NCBI RefSeq assembly: GCF_003311635.1
Contig: NZ_QEXL01000004.1
Location: 62,001-126,000, forward strand
Origin: Novacetimonas cocois
GTDB lineage: Bacteria > Pseudomonadota > Alphaproteobacteria > Acetobacterales > Acetobacteraceae
DNA length: 64,000 nucleotides
Direction: 5' to 3'
Shown here: positions 1-10,069 of the stretch, piece after piece
Position numbering within the stretch: position 1 is the first letter of the stretch
How the letters are laid out: every line of letters begins with the position of its first letter
Notes under the pieces: generated by a model
Seen by the model: the letters and a program-made list of their open reading frames with translations, nothing else
Told to the model about the DNA's origin: nothing
Databases searched by the model: none
Program-made: the position numbers and the translations under genes

Positions 1-732
1 CCCGGTATCGTTTCCCACCGCAACCGCGGCCCGCGCGGCGATCCCGCCCAGTTCCAGCAGGCTGGTGCGCCCCGTCAGGTCCAGCGTCGCGTCGCATGCG
101 GCGGAAATGGCGGCCGCCAGCGGCGCGTCCGCCCCGCCGCCGACGACGACCGGCCGCAGTCCCCGTGCCCACAGCCGCGACGCAAGGCCCGCGAAACGTT
201 CGACGGGCCAGCGCTTGACGGGATGGCGGGGCGACGTGCCGGGCACCAGCAGCGCATAGGGTCCGGGCAGGTGCGGCCCATGCGCCGCAAGCCACGACAG
301 GTCCGGCTCCGGCACCTCCGCGATGCCGGCACGGCGCAGCTGGTCGCGCTGGCGGGCGCGGTTGTGCATGGCCTGACGCTGCGGATTGTCGTGGCGGGCG
401 CGGGCGCCACGGGCGATGCCCGACCACGCATCATGCCCCGAAAGATGGAAATACCGCGTCGTCCGCCGCGACGTCTGAAGGTCGTAGATGAAATCGTACC
501 GGCGCAGCAGCCCGCGCATCGCCATGACCGCGCGCAGGTTATGCCACGGCGCGCGGGGATCGACCTCCACATGGTCGAACCACGGTGATGCCCGGGCGAG
601 TTCCACGAACGGCGCGGTCGTCAGCAGGGTGACGCTGTCATGGCGGTGATGTTCGCGAATGGCCGCGAAAGGCGCGAAGGACTGGACGAAATCACCCAGC
701 GCGCTCAGGCGGATGACAAGGATACGCTGCAT
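1..732 (-). CDS. Glycosyltransferase family 9 (heptosyltransferase-like), C-terminus off window
   Basis: Likely transfers a heptose or related sugar onto lipopolysaccharide core at the inner face of the inner membrane. The reading frame is open from an ATG at 732 to the left edge, giving 244 residues. The N-terminus ILVIRLSALGDF is the typical opening of the WaaC/WaaF/RfaF family, and the last visible residues GNDTG match the family's conserved GNDTGPMH loop. LLVPGTSPRHPVKRWP at about residue 165 is the usual nucleotide-sugar binding segment. About 70 residues are probably missing. The acceptor sugar cannot be told. A TPR protein and a GT4 enzyme follow, suggesting an envelope polysaccharide neighbourhood. 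Confidence 0.85.
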   Translation of the reverse strand, partial: MQRILVIRLSALGDFVQSFAPFAAIREHHRHDSVTLLTTAPFVELARASPWFDHVEVDPRAPWHNLRAVMAMRGLLRRYDFIYDLQTSRRTTRYFHLSGHDAWSGIARGARARHDNPQRQAMHNRARQRDQLRRAGIAEVPEPDLSWLAAHGPHLPGPYALLVPGTSPRHPVKRWPVERFAGLASRLWARGLRPVVVGGGADAPLAAAISAACDATLDLTGRTSLLELGGIAARAAVAVGNDTG

Positions 733-790
733 GCCGGTACCTATCGCCCCATTCTCCGGCCCGCACAACCCGAAGGCCGCCCGACTTCCA

Positions 791-1879
791 TCAGGGTGCG
801 GCCGGGTCGGCCTCCAGCAGCGAAAGGTCCTGCCGGGCGAGGTCCGCCTCATGCGAATCGGGCGCCAGCGCGATCACCTCCTGCCAGTTGGCGCGCGCTT
901 CCTCCAGCTTGCCCTCACGTTCATTGAGAATGCCGCATTCCAGCGCGGCGGCCACATTGTGGGGCGATTGCCGCAGGGCGCTGGCGATATCGGCGGCGGC
1001 AAGGTCGATATGGCCGAGTTCGCGGTTGGCGGCCGCGCGCGTCACCAGCGCATCGACCCGCAGCGTGGCATCGTCCGGCAGCGGCGTCAGGTCGGATATC
1101 GCCTGCTGCGCCATGCCCATGTTCACCGAAATGCGGGCATGGATCACATGCAGCGTCATGTCGCCCGGATCAAGCCGCAGGCCATAGGCCGCGCTGTCGA
1201 GGGCCTGTCGCGGGCTGTCGTTCGCCTGCCATGCCCGCGCGGCCTCCTCCGCCACATGGGCGCGGCGACGCAGGGAGTCGGGCGTGTCATGGGCGATGTC
1301 ATCCACCGGGGCGGCGGGCGTGGCCTGCCTTTCCCTTGCGGTCGGGAAGGGAACCTTTCCCTGATTCGCGGGCTCCCCAAGGGGCCAGTGCGCGACATGC
1401 GACAGGCGGTCCAGCGTCCCCGCCGCGTCGCCCACGTCGCCCAGCGCCATTTCCGCCAGCGCGCCGCAGTACTGTGCCTCCGCGCCGCCGCCATGTTCCT
1501 GCCAGTCCTCGGCGTAATCGCGGGTGCCGTCGGGATCGTCCGACAGGTGCGACTGGCACGTGGAAAAGGAAAATCCGCGCCCCTCCGCGCCTGTCGCGCC
1601 GCCCTGCCCCGCTGCAACCGGGGCGGCGGGATGAAGGGCCGTCCCGTCCTGGCGCGCATGCGTGGCGCCGCTTTCATCCGGGGTATCGCGCGCCACGGTG
1701 GTCGCGCGCGCGGCGATCGCGGCAGTGCCTGCCGACTCCAGCGCCACGACGATCATTCCCAGTTGCATGGCACGCATGCACAGCCCGGGCCAGCGCATGG
1801 CGGACGCGCCGTGAAACGCGGAACGCCGGGCGGAAAACCGGATGCAGGCCGACGGAAACATGCATGGAAAAGTTATCAT
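791..1879 (-). CDS. TPR-repeat protein with N-terminal signal or anchor segment
   Basis: A 362-residue protein with a hydrophobic stretch near residues 40-58, so probably exported or anchored. The C-terminal half (about 200-355) has helical pairs with the spacing of tetratricopeptide repeats, for example the stretch around LRLDPGDMTLHVIHARISV and the final ALECGILNEREGKLEEARA. TPRs mediate protein-protein contacts; the partner is unknown. The start at 1879 is preceded by a good ribosome site (GAAGGA, 6-7 bases upstream). The middle (residues 60-180) is low complexity and unassigned. It lies 58 bases upstream of the heptosyltransferase-like gene on the same strand and may be co-transcribed with it. 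Confidence 0.75.
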   Translation of the reverse strand: MITFPCMFPSACIRFSARRSAFHGASAMRWPGLCMRAMQLGMIVVALESAGTAAIAARATTVARDTPDESGATHARQDGTALHPAAPVAAGQGGATGAEGRGFSFSTCQSHLSDDPDGTRDYAEDWQEHGGGAEAQYCGALAEMALGDVGDAAGTLDRLSHVAHWPLGEPANQGKVPFPTARERQATPAAPVDDIAHDTPDSLRRRAHVAEEAARAWQANDSPRQALDSAAYGLRLDPGDMTLHVIHARISVNMGMAQQAISDLTPLPDDATLRVDALVTRAAANRELGHIDLAAADIASALRQSPHNVAAALECGILNEREGKLEEARANWQEVIALAPDSHEADLARQDLSLLEADPAAP

Positions 1880-1994
1880 AATGATTCCTTCGTCCTCCCC
1901 TGCCCGGCCAACGTCAAGTACCTACACGCGATGATACCCCAACATGTTGCAACAGGCGGTGCAGAACTGTCGCTTACGTGATACATATTCCGAA

Positions 1995-3227
1995 ATGGAA
2001 TTCGTGACCACGCGCCCTGTCATCCTTCAGGTCCTGCCAGCCCTTGAATCAGGCGGCATCGAACAGGGCACCATCGAAATGGCCGCCGCCATCACGCAGG
2101 CCGGCGGCACGGCCCTGGTCGCCAGCGCGGGCGGACGGCTGATCCCGAAACTGCGCTATGTCGGCGCGACGCCGGTCCATCTGGACCTGCGGGCCAAGAA
2201 CCCGTTCTCCATCCTGCGAAATTCGCTGCGTCTGGCGCAGATCATACGCCAGTATTCCGTAAGGCTGGTGCACGCACGCTCACGCGCGCCGGCATGGGCT
2301 GCGGCCTCCGCCTGCCGCCGGACGGGCGTGCCGCTGGTGACGACGTGGCATGGCGTATATGGCAACAACATCCCCGGAAAGCGGCGGTACAACGCCGTCA
2401 TGGCATCGGGGCAGCGGGTCATCGCCGTCAGCGAATACATCGCCCACAGGCTGCGCACGGAATACAGGGTAGGAGATGACCGGCTGCGCCTGATCCCGCG
2501 CGGGGCGGACGTGACGCGCTTCGACCCGCAGGGCGTGCGTGGCAACAGGGTGCAGGGACTGCTGGACAAATGGGACCTGCCCGATCAGGCCGCCATCATC
2601 CTGCTGCCCGGACGGATCACGGCGTGGAAGGGGCAGATGCTGCTGCTCGACGCGCTGGCGCGGATGGAACGGACGGGGGGATGCGGGCGGGAATGGGTCT
2701 GCGTCTTCGTCGGCGATGCAAAGGAACGCGACAGGCACACGCAGGCGCTGGTGGAACGCACGAAGGAGACGGGACTGCGTGAACGGGTGCGCTTTGCCGG
2801 TCACTGTCCGGACATGCCCGCCGCCATGATGCTGGCGGACCTTGTGGTCGTCCCGTCCCTGCGGCCCGAACCCTTTGGCCGCGTCGTGGTGGAGGCACAG
2901 GCCATGGGCCGTCCCGTCGTGGTCGCCGCCCACGGCGCGGCGCTGGAGACGGTGGAAGACGGGGTGACGGGCTTCACCTTCCCGCCCGGCGACGCCATCG
3001 CCCTGGCGGAGGCGATACGCACGGCCCTGGGCATGACGCCCGAACAGCGCGCGGCCATGGCCGCCACGGCGCGGGAAAACGTGATGGCGCATTATACCAG
3101 CCACGGCATGCAGTATGCGACGCTGGCGGTCTATGACGAGCTTCTTCATGCCGGACTGGCGGAGGCCTTCCTCCATAACACCAGCACCCCGATGCATGAT
3201 TACGACCTGACCCAGCAGGCCTCGTGA
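1995..3227 (+). CDS. Glycosyltransferase family 4 (GT-B fold)
   Basis: A 410-residue retaining glycosyltransferase, probably for surface polysaccharide or LPS. The N-terminal domain starts ILQVLPALESGGIEQGT, the standard GT4 acceptor-side opening with a GGxE-like loop. The C-terminal domain has ILLPGRITAWKGQ (donor binding) and the diagnostic E-x7-E motif in EPFGRVVVEAQAMG near residue 300. I chose ATG 1995 because the protein then begins at the first beta strand; an upstream in-frame ATG at 1944 adds 17 residues without family character. Neither start has a strong Shine-Dalgarno. Donor and acceptor sugars are not predictable. Confidence 0.88.
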   Translation: MEFVTTRPVILQVLPALESGGIEQGTIEMAAAITQAGGTALVASAGGRLIPKLRYVGATPVHLDLRAKNPFSILRNSLRLAQIIRQYSVRLVHARSRAPAWAAASACRRTGVPLVTTWHGVYGNNIPGKRRYNAVMASGQRVIAVSEYIAHRLRTEYRVGDDRLRLIPRGADVTRFDPQGVRGNRVQGLLDKWDLPDQAAIILLPGRITAWKGQMLLLDALARMERTGGCGREWVCVFVGDAKERDRHTQALVERTKETGLRERVRFAGHCPDMPAAMMLADLVVVPSLRPEPFGRVVVEAQAMGRPVVVAAHGAALETVEDGVTGFTFPPGDAIALAEAIRTALGMTPEQRAAMAATARENVMAHYTSHGMQYATLAVYDELLHAGLAEAFLHNTSTPMHDYDLTQQAS

Positions 3228-3482
3228 CCGGGGGCTCAGTCGGAGACATACGACGCCGTAGCACCAGCATGGCATGTCGCGTGCCATGCGGCATTGATCT
3301 GCCGCACGGGTCATGGCGGAAGCACCGCAGCCACCCCGTCACGGCATATGCCATATGCACACAGGGGATTTACAAGCCGCAAGGCGATTGAAATTCTCGT
3401 GCAAGAATTTCATGGATACGCCATGCAACCGGATGACGTACGATCCGCAGATCATAACAAACAGGAATTTCGGGGCCTCAAC

Positions 3483-4637
3483 ATGAGCGATACACTTTCT
3501 GTCCAGACGGAGGCCCCGCAGCGGGACCAGGCCACAACGGCGCCAGCCACGTCCGCCACGTCACATCCCGACCTGCGCACCGTCGATACGGACCCCGATT
3601 TCTGGTTCCCGGTCGCATGGTCGTCGCAGGTGCGCAAGGGAAAGGCGTTTGGCGTACGCTATGCCGGCGTGCCCATCGCGCTGGTCCGTCCGGAGGAAGG
3701 CAGCGTCTTTGCGCTCTATGACCGCTGTCCGCACCGTCAGGTGCCGCTGAGCAAGGGCACCGTCAACGGACAGACCGTGCGCTGCTGTTATCACGGGTGG
3801 GCCTTCGGGCGGTCGGGACGCTGCATCGACGTTCCGTACCTGGGCAAGGGCAAGCTGCCCAACGGCGTGCGCACCTATCCCTGCCGCGAGGCCGGCGGCC
3901 TTGTCTTCATCTTCCCCGGCGATCCGGAAAAGGCGGACACCGTTCCCTTCCCCAAGCTGGGAAGCGTGGACAACCCCGCCTACAAGACCAAGCATTTCAG
4001 CCCGCGCGTGGACTGCCACTACACGTTCATGCACGAAAACCTGATGGATATGAACCATCAGTTCCTGCACCGCCGCCAGATGGGCCAGATCAAGGCGCGT
4101 TTCCTGGGGCAGGACAAGGGCGAGAACTTTATCGAGGCCCGTTACAGCTTCATGCGCAGCGCGGGCCAGCAGCCGCTGGCCGAACGCCTGATCTTTGGCA
4201 AGCACAAGGACCTCAAGGGCGCCGAACAGCCCGTGGAGGAGGTCGTCACCATCCGCACGACCTATCCGTACCAGACGCTGCAGATCCACGACAAGGATGG
4301 CGACCTGATCATGGACCTGTGGGTCGCCTATGTCCCCGTGGACAAGGACCAGCGCGTCACGCAGTCCTTTGGCCTGCTGTCGGTGCTGCGCCCGCAGACG
4401 CCGCTGCTGATCGACCTGATCTGGCCCGCGCTGGGCTGGTTCACCAACCGCATCTTCCTTGAGGACAAGGATATCGTGGAACTGGAACAGCAGGCATGGA
4501 ACGAACAGGGCGGCGACCGCAACGTGGAAATCTTCCCCGTGGTCAAGGCGCTGCGCGAACTGCTGGTGCGTTGCGGCGTTCCGGCCGGCAAGGGCATGCC
4601 CGAAACGGCGAACCCCGCCCCCGCCGGCGCGGCCTGA
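3483..4637 (+). CDS. Rieske [2Fe-2S] non-haem iron oxygenase, alpha-subunit type
   Basis: A 384-residue protein with the two centres of aromatic-ring-hydroxylating or demethylating oxygenases. The Rieske ligands are C82-x-H84 and C101-x2-H104 (in RCCYHGWAF). The mononuclear iron site is in ENLMDMNHQFLH, giving D189, H192 and H196, the usual D-x2-H-x3-H pattern. The ATG at 3483 has AGGAAT upstream; a longer frame starting at 3294 lacks family character. No ferredoxin or reductase gene is adjacent, so electrons must come from elsewhere. The substrate is unknown; lipid-modifying and vanillate-demethylase-like enzymes share this layout. Confidence 0.88.
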   Translation: MSDTLSVQTEAPQRDQATTAPATSATSHPDLRTVDTDPDFWFPVAWSSQVRKGKAFGVRYAGVPIALVRPEEGSVFALYDRCPHRQVPLSKGTVNGQTVRCCYHGWAFGRSGRCIDVPYLGKGKLPNGVRTYPCREAGGLVFIFPGDPEKADTVPFPKLGSVDNPAYKTKHFSPRVDCHYTFMHENLMDMNHQFLHRRQMGQIKARFLGQDKGENFIEARYSFMRSAGQQPLAERLIFGKHKDLKGAEQPVEEVVTIRTTYPYQTLQIHDKDGDLIMDLWVAYVPVDKDQRVTQSFGLLSVLRPQTPLLIDLIWPALGWFTNRIFLEDKDIVELEQQAWNEQGGDRNVEIFPVVKALRELLVRCGVPAGKGMPETANPAPAGAA

Positions 4638-4706
4638 TCCCCTCGCCCCCCTGACATCCCCGCCCCGCCGCCATCCACGCGGCGGGGCCAGACGGTTCCC
4701 GCCCGC

Positions 4707-4907
4707 ATGACAGACGCGTCCCCGCCGCCCGATACCGGCCACGATACAAGCAAGGCACACAGCGCGCGTGCCGAGGCCAGCCGCCTCGCCCGCCAGCAGC
4801 GCGAGGCACAGGCCCTGCGTGACAACCTGCGCCGCCGCAAGCAGCAGATGCGCGCGCGCGCCACGCCGGACACAACGCCACCATCTGACGGCACGCCCCG
4901 GACATAA
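4707..4907 (+). CDS. Small basic conserved protein upstream of dcd/murA
   Basis: A 66-residue protein, strongly basic in the middle ([20 protein letters not shown] at 25-45), flanked by Pro/Thr-rich disordered ends. Small proteins with a LRxNLxRRK core occur before murA in other alphaproteobacteria (recollection of synteny, not searched here). It sits 69 bases after the Rieske gene and about 110 bases before dcd. The highly charged helix suggests nucleic-acid or ribosome contact, but no function is known. Coding support is the conserved core and position only. Confidence 0.6.
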   Translation: MTDASPPPDTGHDTSKAHSARAEASRLARQQREAQALRDNLRRRKQQMRARATPDTTPPSDGTPRT

Positions 4908-4943
4908 AGCACGCCCCCCGGCGCATAACACGATTGCGCGACT

Positions 4944-4965
4944 CGACCACCTTCGCTAGTGGTCG
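4944..4965 (+). promoter_or_regulatory. Inverted repeat upstream of dcd
   Basis: CGACCAC (4944-4950) and GTGGTCG (4959-4965) form a perfect 7-bp inverted repeat with an 8-base spacer, 53 bases before the dcd start. There is no T-run, so it is not a standard terminator; it could be an operator or an mRNA hairpin. Confidence 0.3.
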
Positions 4966-5017
4966 CTGCCTGCCCGCGTGGGACATGCCCGCCCCGATGC
5001 ATGAAGAAAGGGACCTC

Positions 5018-5572
5018 ATGCCAATAATGCCTGACTCCTGGATTCGCCGCATGGCCGTCGAATCCGGCATGATCGAACCTTTTGTCGAAAAACAGAACCG
5101 CGAGGGCGTGATTTCCTACGGCCTGTCCTCCTACGGCTATGACGCGCGCGTGGCGTCGGAATTCAAGATTTTCACCGATGTGGACAACGCGGTGGTGGAC
5201 CCCAAGAACTTTGCGGAAAACAGCTTCGTCACCCGCCATGGCGACTGCTGCACCATCCCGCCCCACAGCTTCGTCCTGGCGCACACGGTGGAATATTTCC
5301 GCATCCCGCGCGACACGCTTGTCGTGTGCCTTGGCAAATCCACCTATGCCCGGTGCGGCATCATCGTCAACGTGACGCCGCTGGAACCGGAATGGGAAGG
5401 CCAGGTCACGATCGAAATCAGCAACACGACCCCCCTGCCCGCGCGCATCTATGCCAATGAGGGCATCTGCCAGTTCCTGTTCTTTCAGGGCGCATCACCG
5501 TGCGAGGTCAGCTATGCGGACCGGGCGGGAAAATACATGGGACAGCGCGGCGTCGCCCCGCCACGGATGTAG
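5018..5572 (+). CDS. dcd: dCTP deaminase
   Basis: Converts dCTP to dUTP plus ammonia, feeding dTTP synthesis. The 184-residue length fits the family. Visible landmarks are SSYGYDARV near the N-terminus, GKSTYARCG (substrate-binding Ser/Arg) and [12 protein letters not shown], whose Glu is the catalytic base in the E. coli enzyme. The C-terminal [11 protein letters not shown] segment is the lid. ATG 5018 gives the standard N-terminus [13 protein letters not shown] and has GAAAGGG upstream; an upstream in-frame start at 4934 would add 28 unrelated residues. It is followed 12 bases later by murA and is probably co-transcribed. Confidence 0.97.
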   Translation: MPIMPDSWIRRMAVESGMIEPFVEKQNREGVISYGLSSYGYDARVASEFKIFTDVDNAVVDPKNFAENSFVTRHGDCCTIPPHSFVLAHTVEYFRIPRDTLVVCLGKSTYARCGIIVNVTPLEPEWEGQVTIEISNTTPLPARIYANEGICQFLFFQGASPCEVSYADRAGKYMGQRGVAPPRM

Positions 5573-5584
5573 GAGAGCAGGGCA

Positions 5585-6847
<1,263 letters not shown>

Positions 6848-7046
6848 TCCGGCGCGCGCGGGCACCCATCCGGTGGCCCGCGCCCCCGCGTAATCCGCAC
6901 GGCAGGTCGCCGGAATGGGCAATTCCGGTGAAAAGCGCCCTTTCTGCATGGGGGCGGAGTGTGGTATGCGCCCCTGCGACATTATTGCGCCTGTCACGCC
7001 ATTTGTGATGCGGTCCGGGCGCGTTTGCACTTGTGCGGAGAATGCA

Positions 7047-7760
7047 GTGACCGTCCTGACCCCGGCCTCCAGCTTTGTTCCGGAAACGGATAGCCCGATC
7101 ATCATCGCCCTGCCAAAGGGGCGTATCCTCAGGGCTGCCGCCCCCCTGCTGAAGGCGACAGGCATCGTACCTGCCCCGGATTTCACGGATGAAAGCAGCC
7201 GGCTGCTGCGCTTTTCCACCAATGACCCGCTGCTTGACGTGGTGCGGGTGCGTTCCTTTGACGTGGCGACGTTCGTGGCCTTTGGCGGGGCGCAGGTGGG
7301 GCTGTGCGGGGCCGATGTGCTGATGGAATTCGATTATCCCGAAATCTATGCGCCGCTGGACCTGCGCATCGGCGGATGCCGCATTTCCATCGCGCAGCCG
7401 CGTGGCAGCCACCAGTTCGATGACCAGCAGCAGTGGTCGCAGGTGCGCGTCGCGACCAAGTACCCCTCCGTCACGCGGCGGCATTTCGCGGCGCAGGGGA
7501 TCAATGCCGACATCGTGCACCTGCATGGCGCGATGGAACTGGCCCCCGTGCTGGGGCTGTCGCACCTGATCGTTGATCTGGTGGACACGGGATCCACCCT
7601 GCGGGCCAACGGGCTGGAGGAGGTGCGCACCATCGCGCATGTCACCAGTCGCCTGATCGTCAACCGCACGGCCTTCAAGACGCAGCCCGAACGCATCGGG
7701 GGCATCATCAACCGTTTCCGCCAGGCCCTTGCGTCCGGCACGACACAGTCCGAGGGATAA
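7047..7760 (+). CDS. hisG: ATP phosphoribosyltransferase, short (HisZ-dependent) form
   Basis: First enzyme of histidine synthesis: joins ATP and PRPP. LPKGRIL at the start of the domain, LCGADVLMEF and the PRPP loop LIVDLVDTGSTLRANGL are clear. The protein lacks the roughly 80-residue regulatory C-terminal domain of long HisG, so it should need HisZ, which is not in the window. I chose GTG 7047 (GCGGAG upstream), giving 237 residues; an ATG at 6915 in the same frame would add 44 residues without family character. hisD follows after 9 bases. Confidence 0.95.
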   Translation: MTVLTPASSFVPETDSPIIIALPKGRILRAAAPLLKATGIVPAPDFTDESSRLLRFSTNDPLLDVVRVRSFDVATFVAFGGAQVGLCGADVLMEFDYPEIYAPLDLRIGGCRISIAQPRGSHQFDDQQQWSQVRVATKYPSVTRRHFAAQGINADIVHLHGAMELAPVLGLSHLIVDLVDTGSTLRANGLEEVRTIAHVTSRLIVNRTAFKTQPERIGGIINRFRQALASGTTQSEG

Positions 7761-7769
7761 CACCCGGCC

Positions 7770-9083
7770 ATGAACCGCCTTGATACCAGCAGCCCTGATT
7801 TCCGCGCCGATTTCGCACGACTGCTGGCGGACCGCGACAGCGACACCGCGCGGGTCGATGGCCCCGTTACCGAAATCCTTGCGGCAGTGCGTCGCGATGG
7901 CGATGCCGCGCTGTGCGAGTTTACCCGGCGGTTCGACCGCATGGATGTCACGCCCGCGCGCCTGCGCATTTCCGACGCGGAAATCGACGCCGCCTGCGCG
8001 GAGGTGCCGCTGAAGCTGCATGCGGCGCTCGACGTGGCGGCGACCCGGATCGAATCCTTCCACCGCGCGCAGCTTCCCGCCGACCTGCGCTATGTCGATG
8101 CGCAGGGGGTGACGCTGGGCATGCGCTGGACGCCGCTGGATGCGGTGGGGCTGTATGTTCCGGGCGGCACGGCGGCCTATCCCTCCTCGGTGCTGATGAA
8201 TGCGCTGCCCGCGCGCGTCGCGGGGGTCGCGCGGCTGGCCATGTGCGTGCCGACGCCTGACGGCGTGCTCAACCCGCTGGTGCTGGCCGCCGCCCGCCGC
8301 GCCGGGGTAAGCGAGATTTACCGCGTCGGCGGGGCGCAGGCGGTGGGCGCGCTGGCCTATGGCACCGCGACCATCCCGGCAGTCGATCGCGTGGTAGGGC
8401 CAGGCAACGCCTATGTGGCTGAGGCCAAGCGCCAGGTCTTTGGCCGGGTGGGAATCGACAGCATCGCCGGTCCGTCTGAAATCGTGATCGTGGCGGCGGA
8501 CGCCAACGACCCGCGCGCCCTTGCGCTCGACCTGCTGGCGCAGGCGGAACATGACCCCATGGCGCAGGCCGTCCTGATCACGCCTGATGCCGCGCTGGCG
8601 CAGGCGGTGCAGGACGCGGTGGAGGCCGAGCTGCGCACGCTGCCACGGGCGGAAATCGCCAGGGCAAGCTGGGACGCTCACGGCGCGATCATCACGGTGC
8701 GCGACCTGGACGAGGCGGTCGCGCTGGTCAATGAAATCGCGCCGGAGCATCTGGAACTGGTGATGGATGATCCGAAGCCGGTCTTTGACAAGGTGCGGCA
8801 CGCGGGCGCCATCTTCCTTGGCCGTTACTGCCCGGAGGCAATCGGCGATTATGTCGGCGGCCCGAACCATGTGCTGCCCACCAGCAGCACCGCGCGCTTC
8901 GCCTCCGGCCTGTCGGTGTTCGATTTCCTCAAGCGCACGACCTTTATCGACGCCAAGGCGGACTCGCTGCGTGAAATCGGGCCCGCCGCCGTGGCGCTGG
9001 CGCAGGCCGAAGGGCTGGACGCGCATGCGCTGAGCGTGTCGGTCCGGCTGGAGGATCTGGCGCGCGGGTCGGGTAAAGCTTGA
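7770..9083 (+). CDS. hisD: Histidinol dehydrogenase
   Basis: Catalyses the last two steps of histidine synthesis, L-histidinol to histidinal to histidine, with NAD and zinc. The 437-residue length is normal. Landmarks are [46 protein letters not shown] and [12 protein letters not shown]; near the C-terminus [11 protein letters not shown] carries the catalytic Glu-His pair and [14 protein letters not shown] is the zinc and substrate segment. It follows hisG by 9 bases. Confidence 0.98.
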   Translation: MNRLDTSSPDFRADFARLLADRDSDTARVDGPVTEILAAVRRDGDAALCEFTRRFDRMDVTPARLRISDAEIDAACAEVPLKLHAALDVAATRIESFHRAQLPADLRYVDAQGVTLGMRWTPLDAVGLYVPGGTAAYPSSVLMNALPARVAGVARLAMCVPTPDGVLNPLVLAAARRAGVSEIYRVGGAQAVGALAYGTATIPAVDRVVGPGNAYVAEAKRQVFGRVGIDSIAGPSEIVIVAADANDPRALALDLLAQAEHDPMAQAVLITPDAALAQAVQDAVEAELRTLPRAEIARASWDAHGAIITVRDLDEAVALVNEIAPEHLELVMDDPKPVFDKVRHAGAIFLGRYCPEAIGDYVGGPNHVLPTSSTARFASGLSVFDFLKRTTFIDAKADSLREIGPAAVALAQAEGLDAHALSVSVRLEDLARGSGKA

Positions 9084-9134
9084 CCATGGGGGAACAATCC
9101 CCACATATCCACCCTTGTATTCCTGTCGGCGCGG

Positions 9135-9170
9135 CGCGGAAGTTTTTTCCGCGTCGCGCACGGCCTTTTT
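9135..9170 (+). terminator. Possible terminator between hisD and infA
   Basis: CGCGGAA (9135-9141) and TTCCGCG (9147-9153) form a perfect 7-bp stem with a 5-base loop, followed by a GC-rich stretch and a six-T run at 9165-9170. The T-run is offset from the stem by 11 bases, so termination is uncertain; it may instead be a leader hairpin for infA. Confidence 0.35.
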
Positions 9171-9204
9171 TCACCATACCCAACCAACACGATTGAAGGA
9201 TACG

Positions 9205-9423
9205 ATGTCCAAGGAAGACATGATCGAATTCAGCGGCACGGTTACCGAGCTGCTCCCCAACGCCATGTTCCGCGTCAAGCTGGATAATGAACACATGATC
9301 CTGGCCCACACCAGCGGCAAGATGCGCAAGAACCGCATCCGCGTCCTGGCCGGGGATCGCGTGAACGTCGAAATGACCCCCTATGACCTGAGCAAGGGTC
9401 GCATCACGTTCCGTTTCAAATAA
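9205..9423 (+). CDS. infA: Translation initiation factor IF-1
   Basis: A 72-residue OB-fold protein that occupies the ribosomal A site during initiation. The sequence from [13 protein letters not shown] through [10 protein letters not shown] to [17 protein letters not shown] is near the universal IF-1 consensus. ATG 9205 has GAAGGA 6 bases upstream; the longer in-frame start at 9115 is rejected because IF-1 is invariably about 72 residues. maf follows after 16 bases. Confidence 0.98.
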   Translation: MSKEDMIEFSGTVTELLPNAMFRVKLDNEHMILAHTSGKMRKNRIRVLAGDRVNVEMTPYDLSKGRITFRFK

Positions 9424-9439
9424 GACGGACCGTCCGATC

Positions 9440-10069
9440 ATGACCCGGACCCCCGGTTCCTCCGCCACGGGAACGGGCGCGCAGCTTGTTCTTGCCTCTG
9501 CCTCGCCCCGGCGTCTTGATCTCCTGCGGCAGATCGGCCTGACCCCCGACCGGGTCATTGCCGCCGATATCGATGAAAGTCCGATGCAGGGGGAACTTCC
9601 CCGTGCCTATGCGCTGCGCATGGCCGAAGAAAAGGCCGATGCCGTCGCCTCCTCCCTTGATGTTCCTGCCCTTGTGATCGGGGCCGACACGGTGGTTGCA
9701 GCCGGAAGGCGTATCCTGCCCAAAGCCGAGGACGCGCCGACCGCGCGGCGTTGCCTTTCGCTGCTGTCGGGGCGTCGCCACTGTGTCCTGACGGCCGTAA
9801 CGCTGCGTCCCACCGCCGCGTGGACGCAGGGACGCGCCAGCACGCGCATCGTCAGCAGCACCGTCGCGTTTTCCCGCCTTACCCCCCGCCAGACCGAGGC
9901 CCTGATCGCCGCCGGTGACTGGCAGGGGAAGGCCGGCGGCTATGCCATTCAGGGCCATGCCGCGGCCTTCGTGCGGTTCCTGTCGGGCAGCTATTCCGGC
10001 GTGGTCGGCCTGCCGCTGTTCGAGGTCGCGCAGATGCTGCGCGGGCAGGACGGGGACTGGATTGCGTGA
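9440..10069 (+). CDS. maf: Maf-family nucleoside triphosphate pyrophosphatase
   Basis: A 209-residue house-cleaning hydrolase of non-canonical or excess nucleoside triphosphates. The N-terminal LVLASASPRRLDLL holds the Ser-Arg-Arg motif of the family; VIGADTVVAAGRRILPK carries the metal-binding Asp, and GDWQGKAGGYAIQGHAAAFV is the conserved C-terminal motif. Its stop overlaps the GTG start of the RNase G/E gene (10066), indicating translational coupling. Confidence 0.95.
   Translation: MTRTPGSSATGTGAQLVLASASPRRLDLLRQIGLTPDRVIAADIDESPMQGELPRAYALRMAEEKADAVASSLDVPALVIGADTVVAAGRRILPKAEDAPTARRCLSLLSGRRHCVLTAVTLRPTAAWTQGRASTRIVSSTVAFSRLTPRQTEALIAAGDWQGKAGGYAIQGHAAAFVRFLSGSYSGVVGLPLFEVAQMLRGQDGDWIA

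Noticed and set aside
3561-4931. 456-codon minus-strand ORF opposite the Rieske oxygenase
   Set aside because: Antisense shadow; the plus-strand protein has both iron-binding motifs intact.
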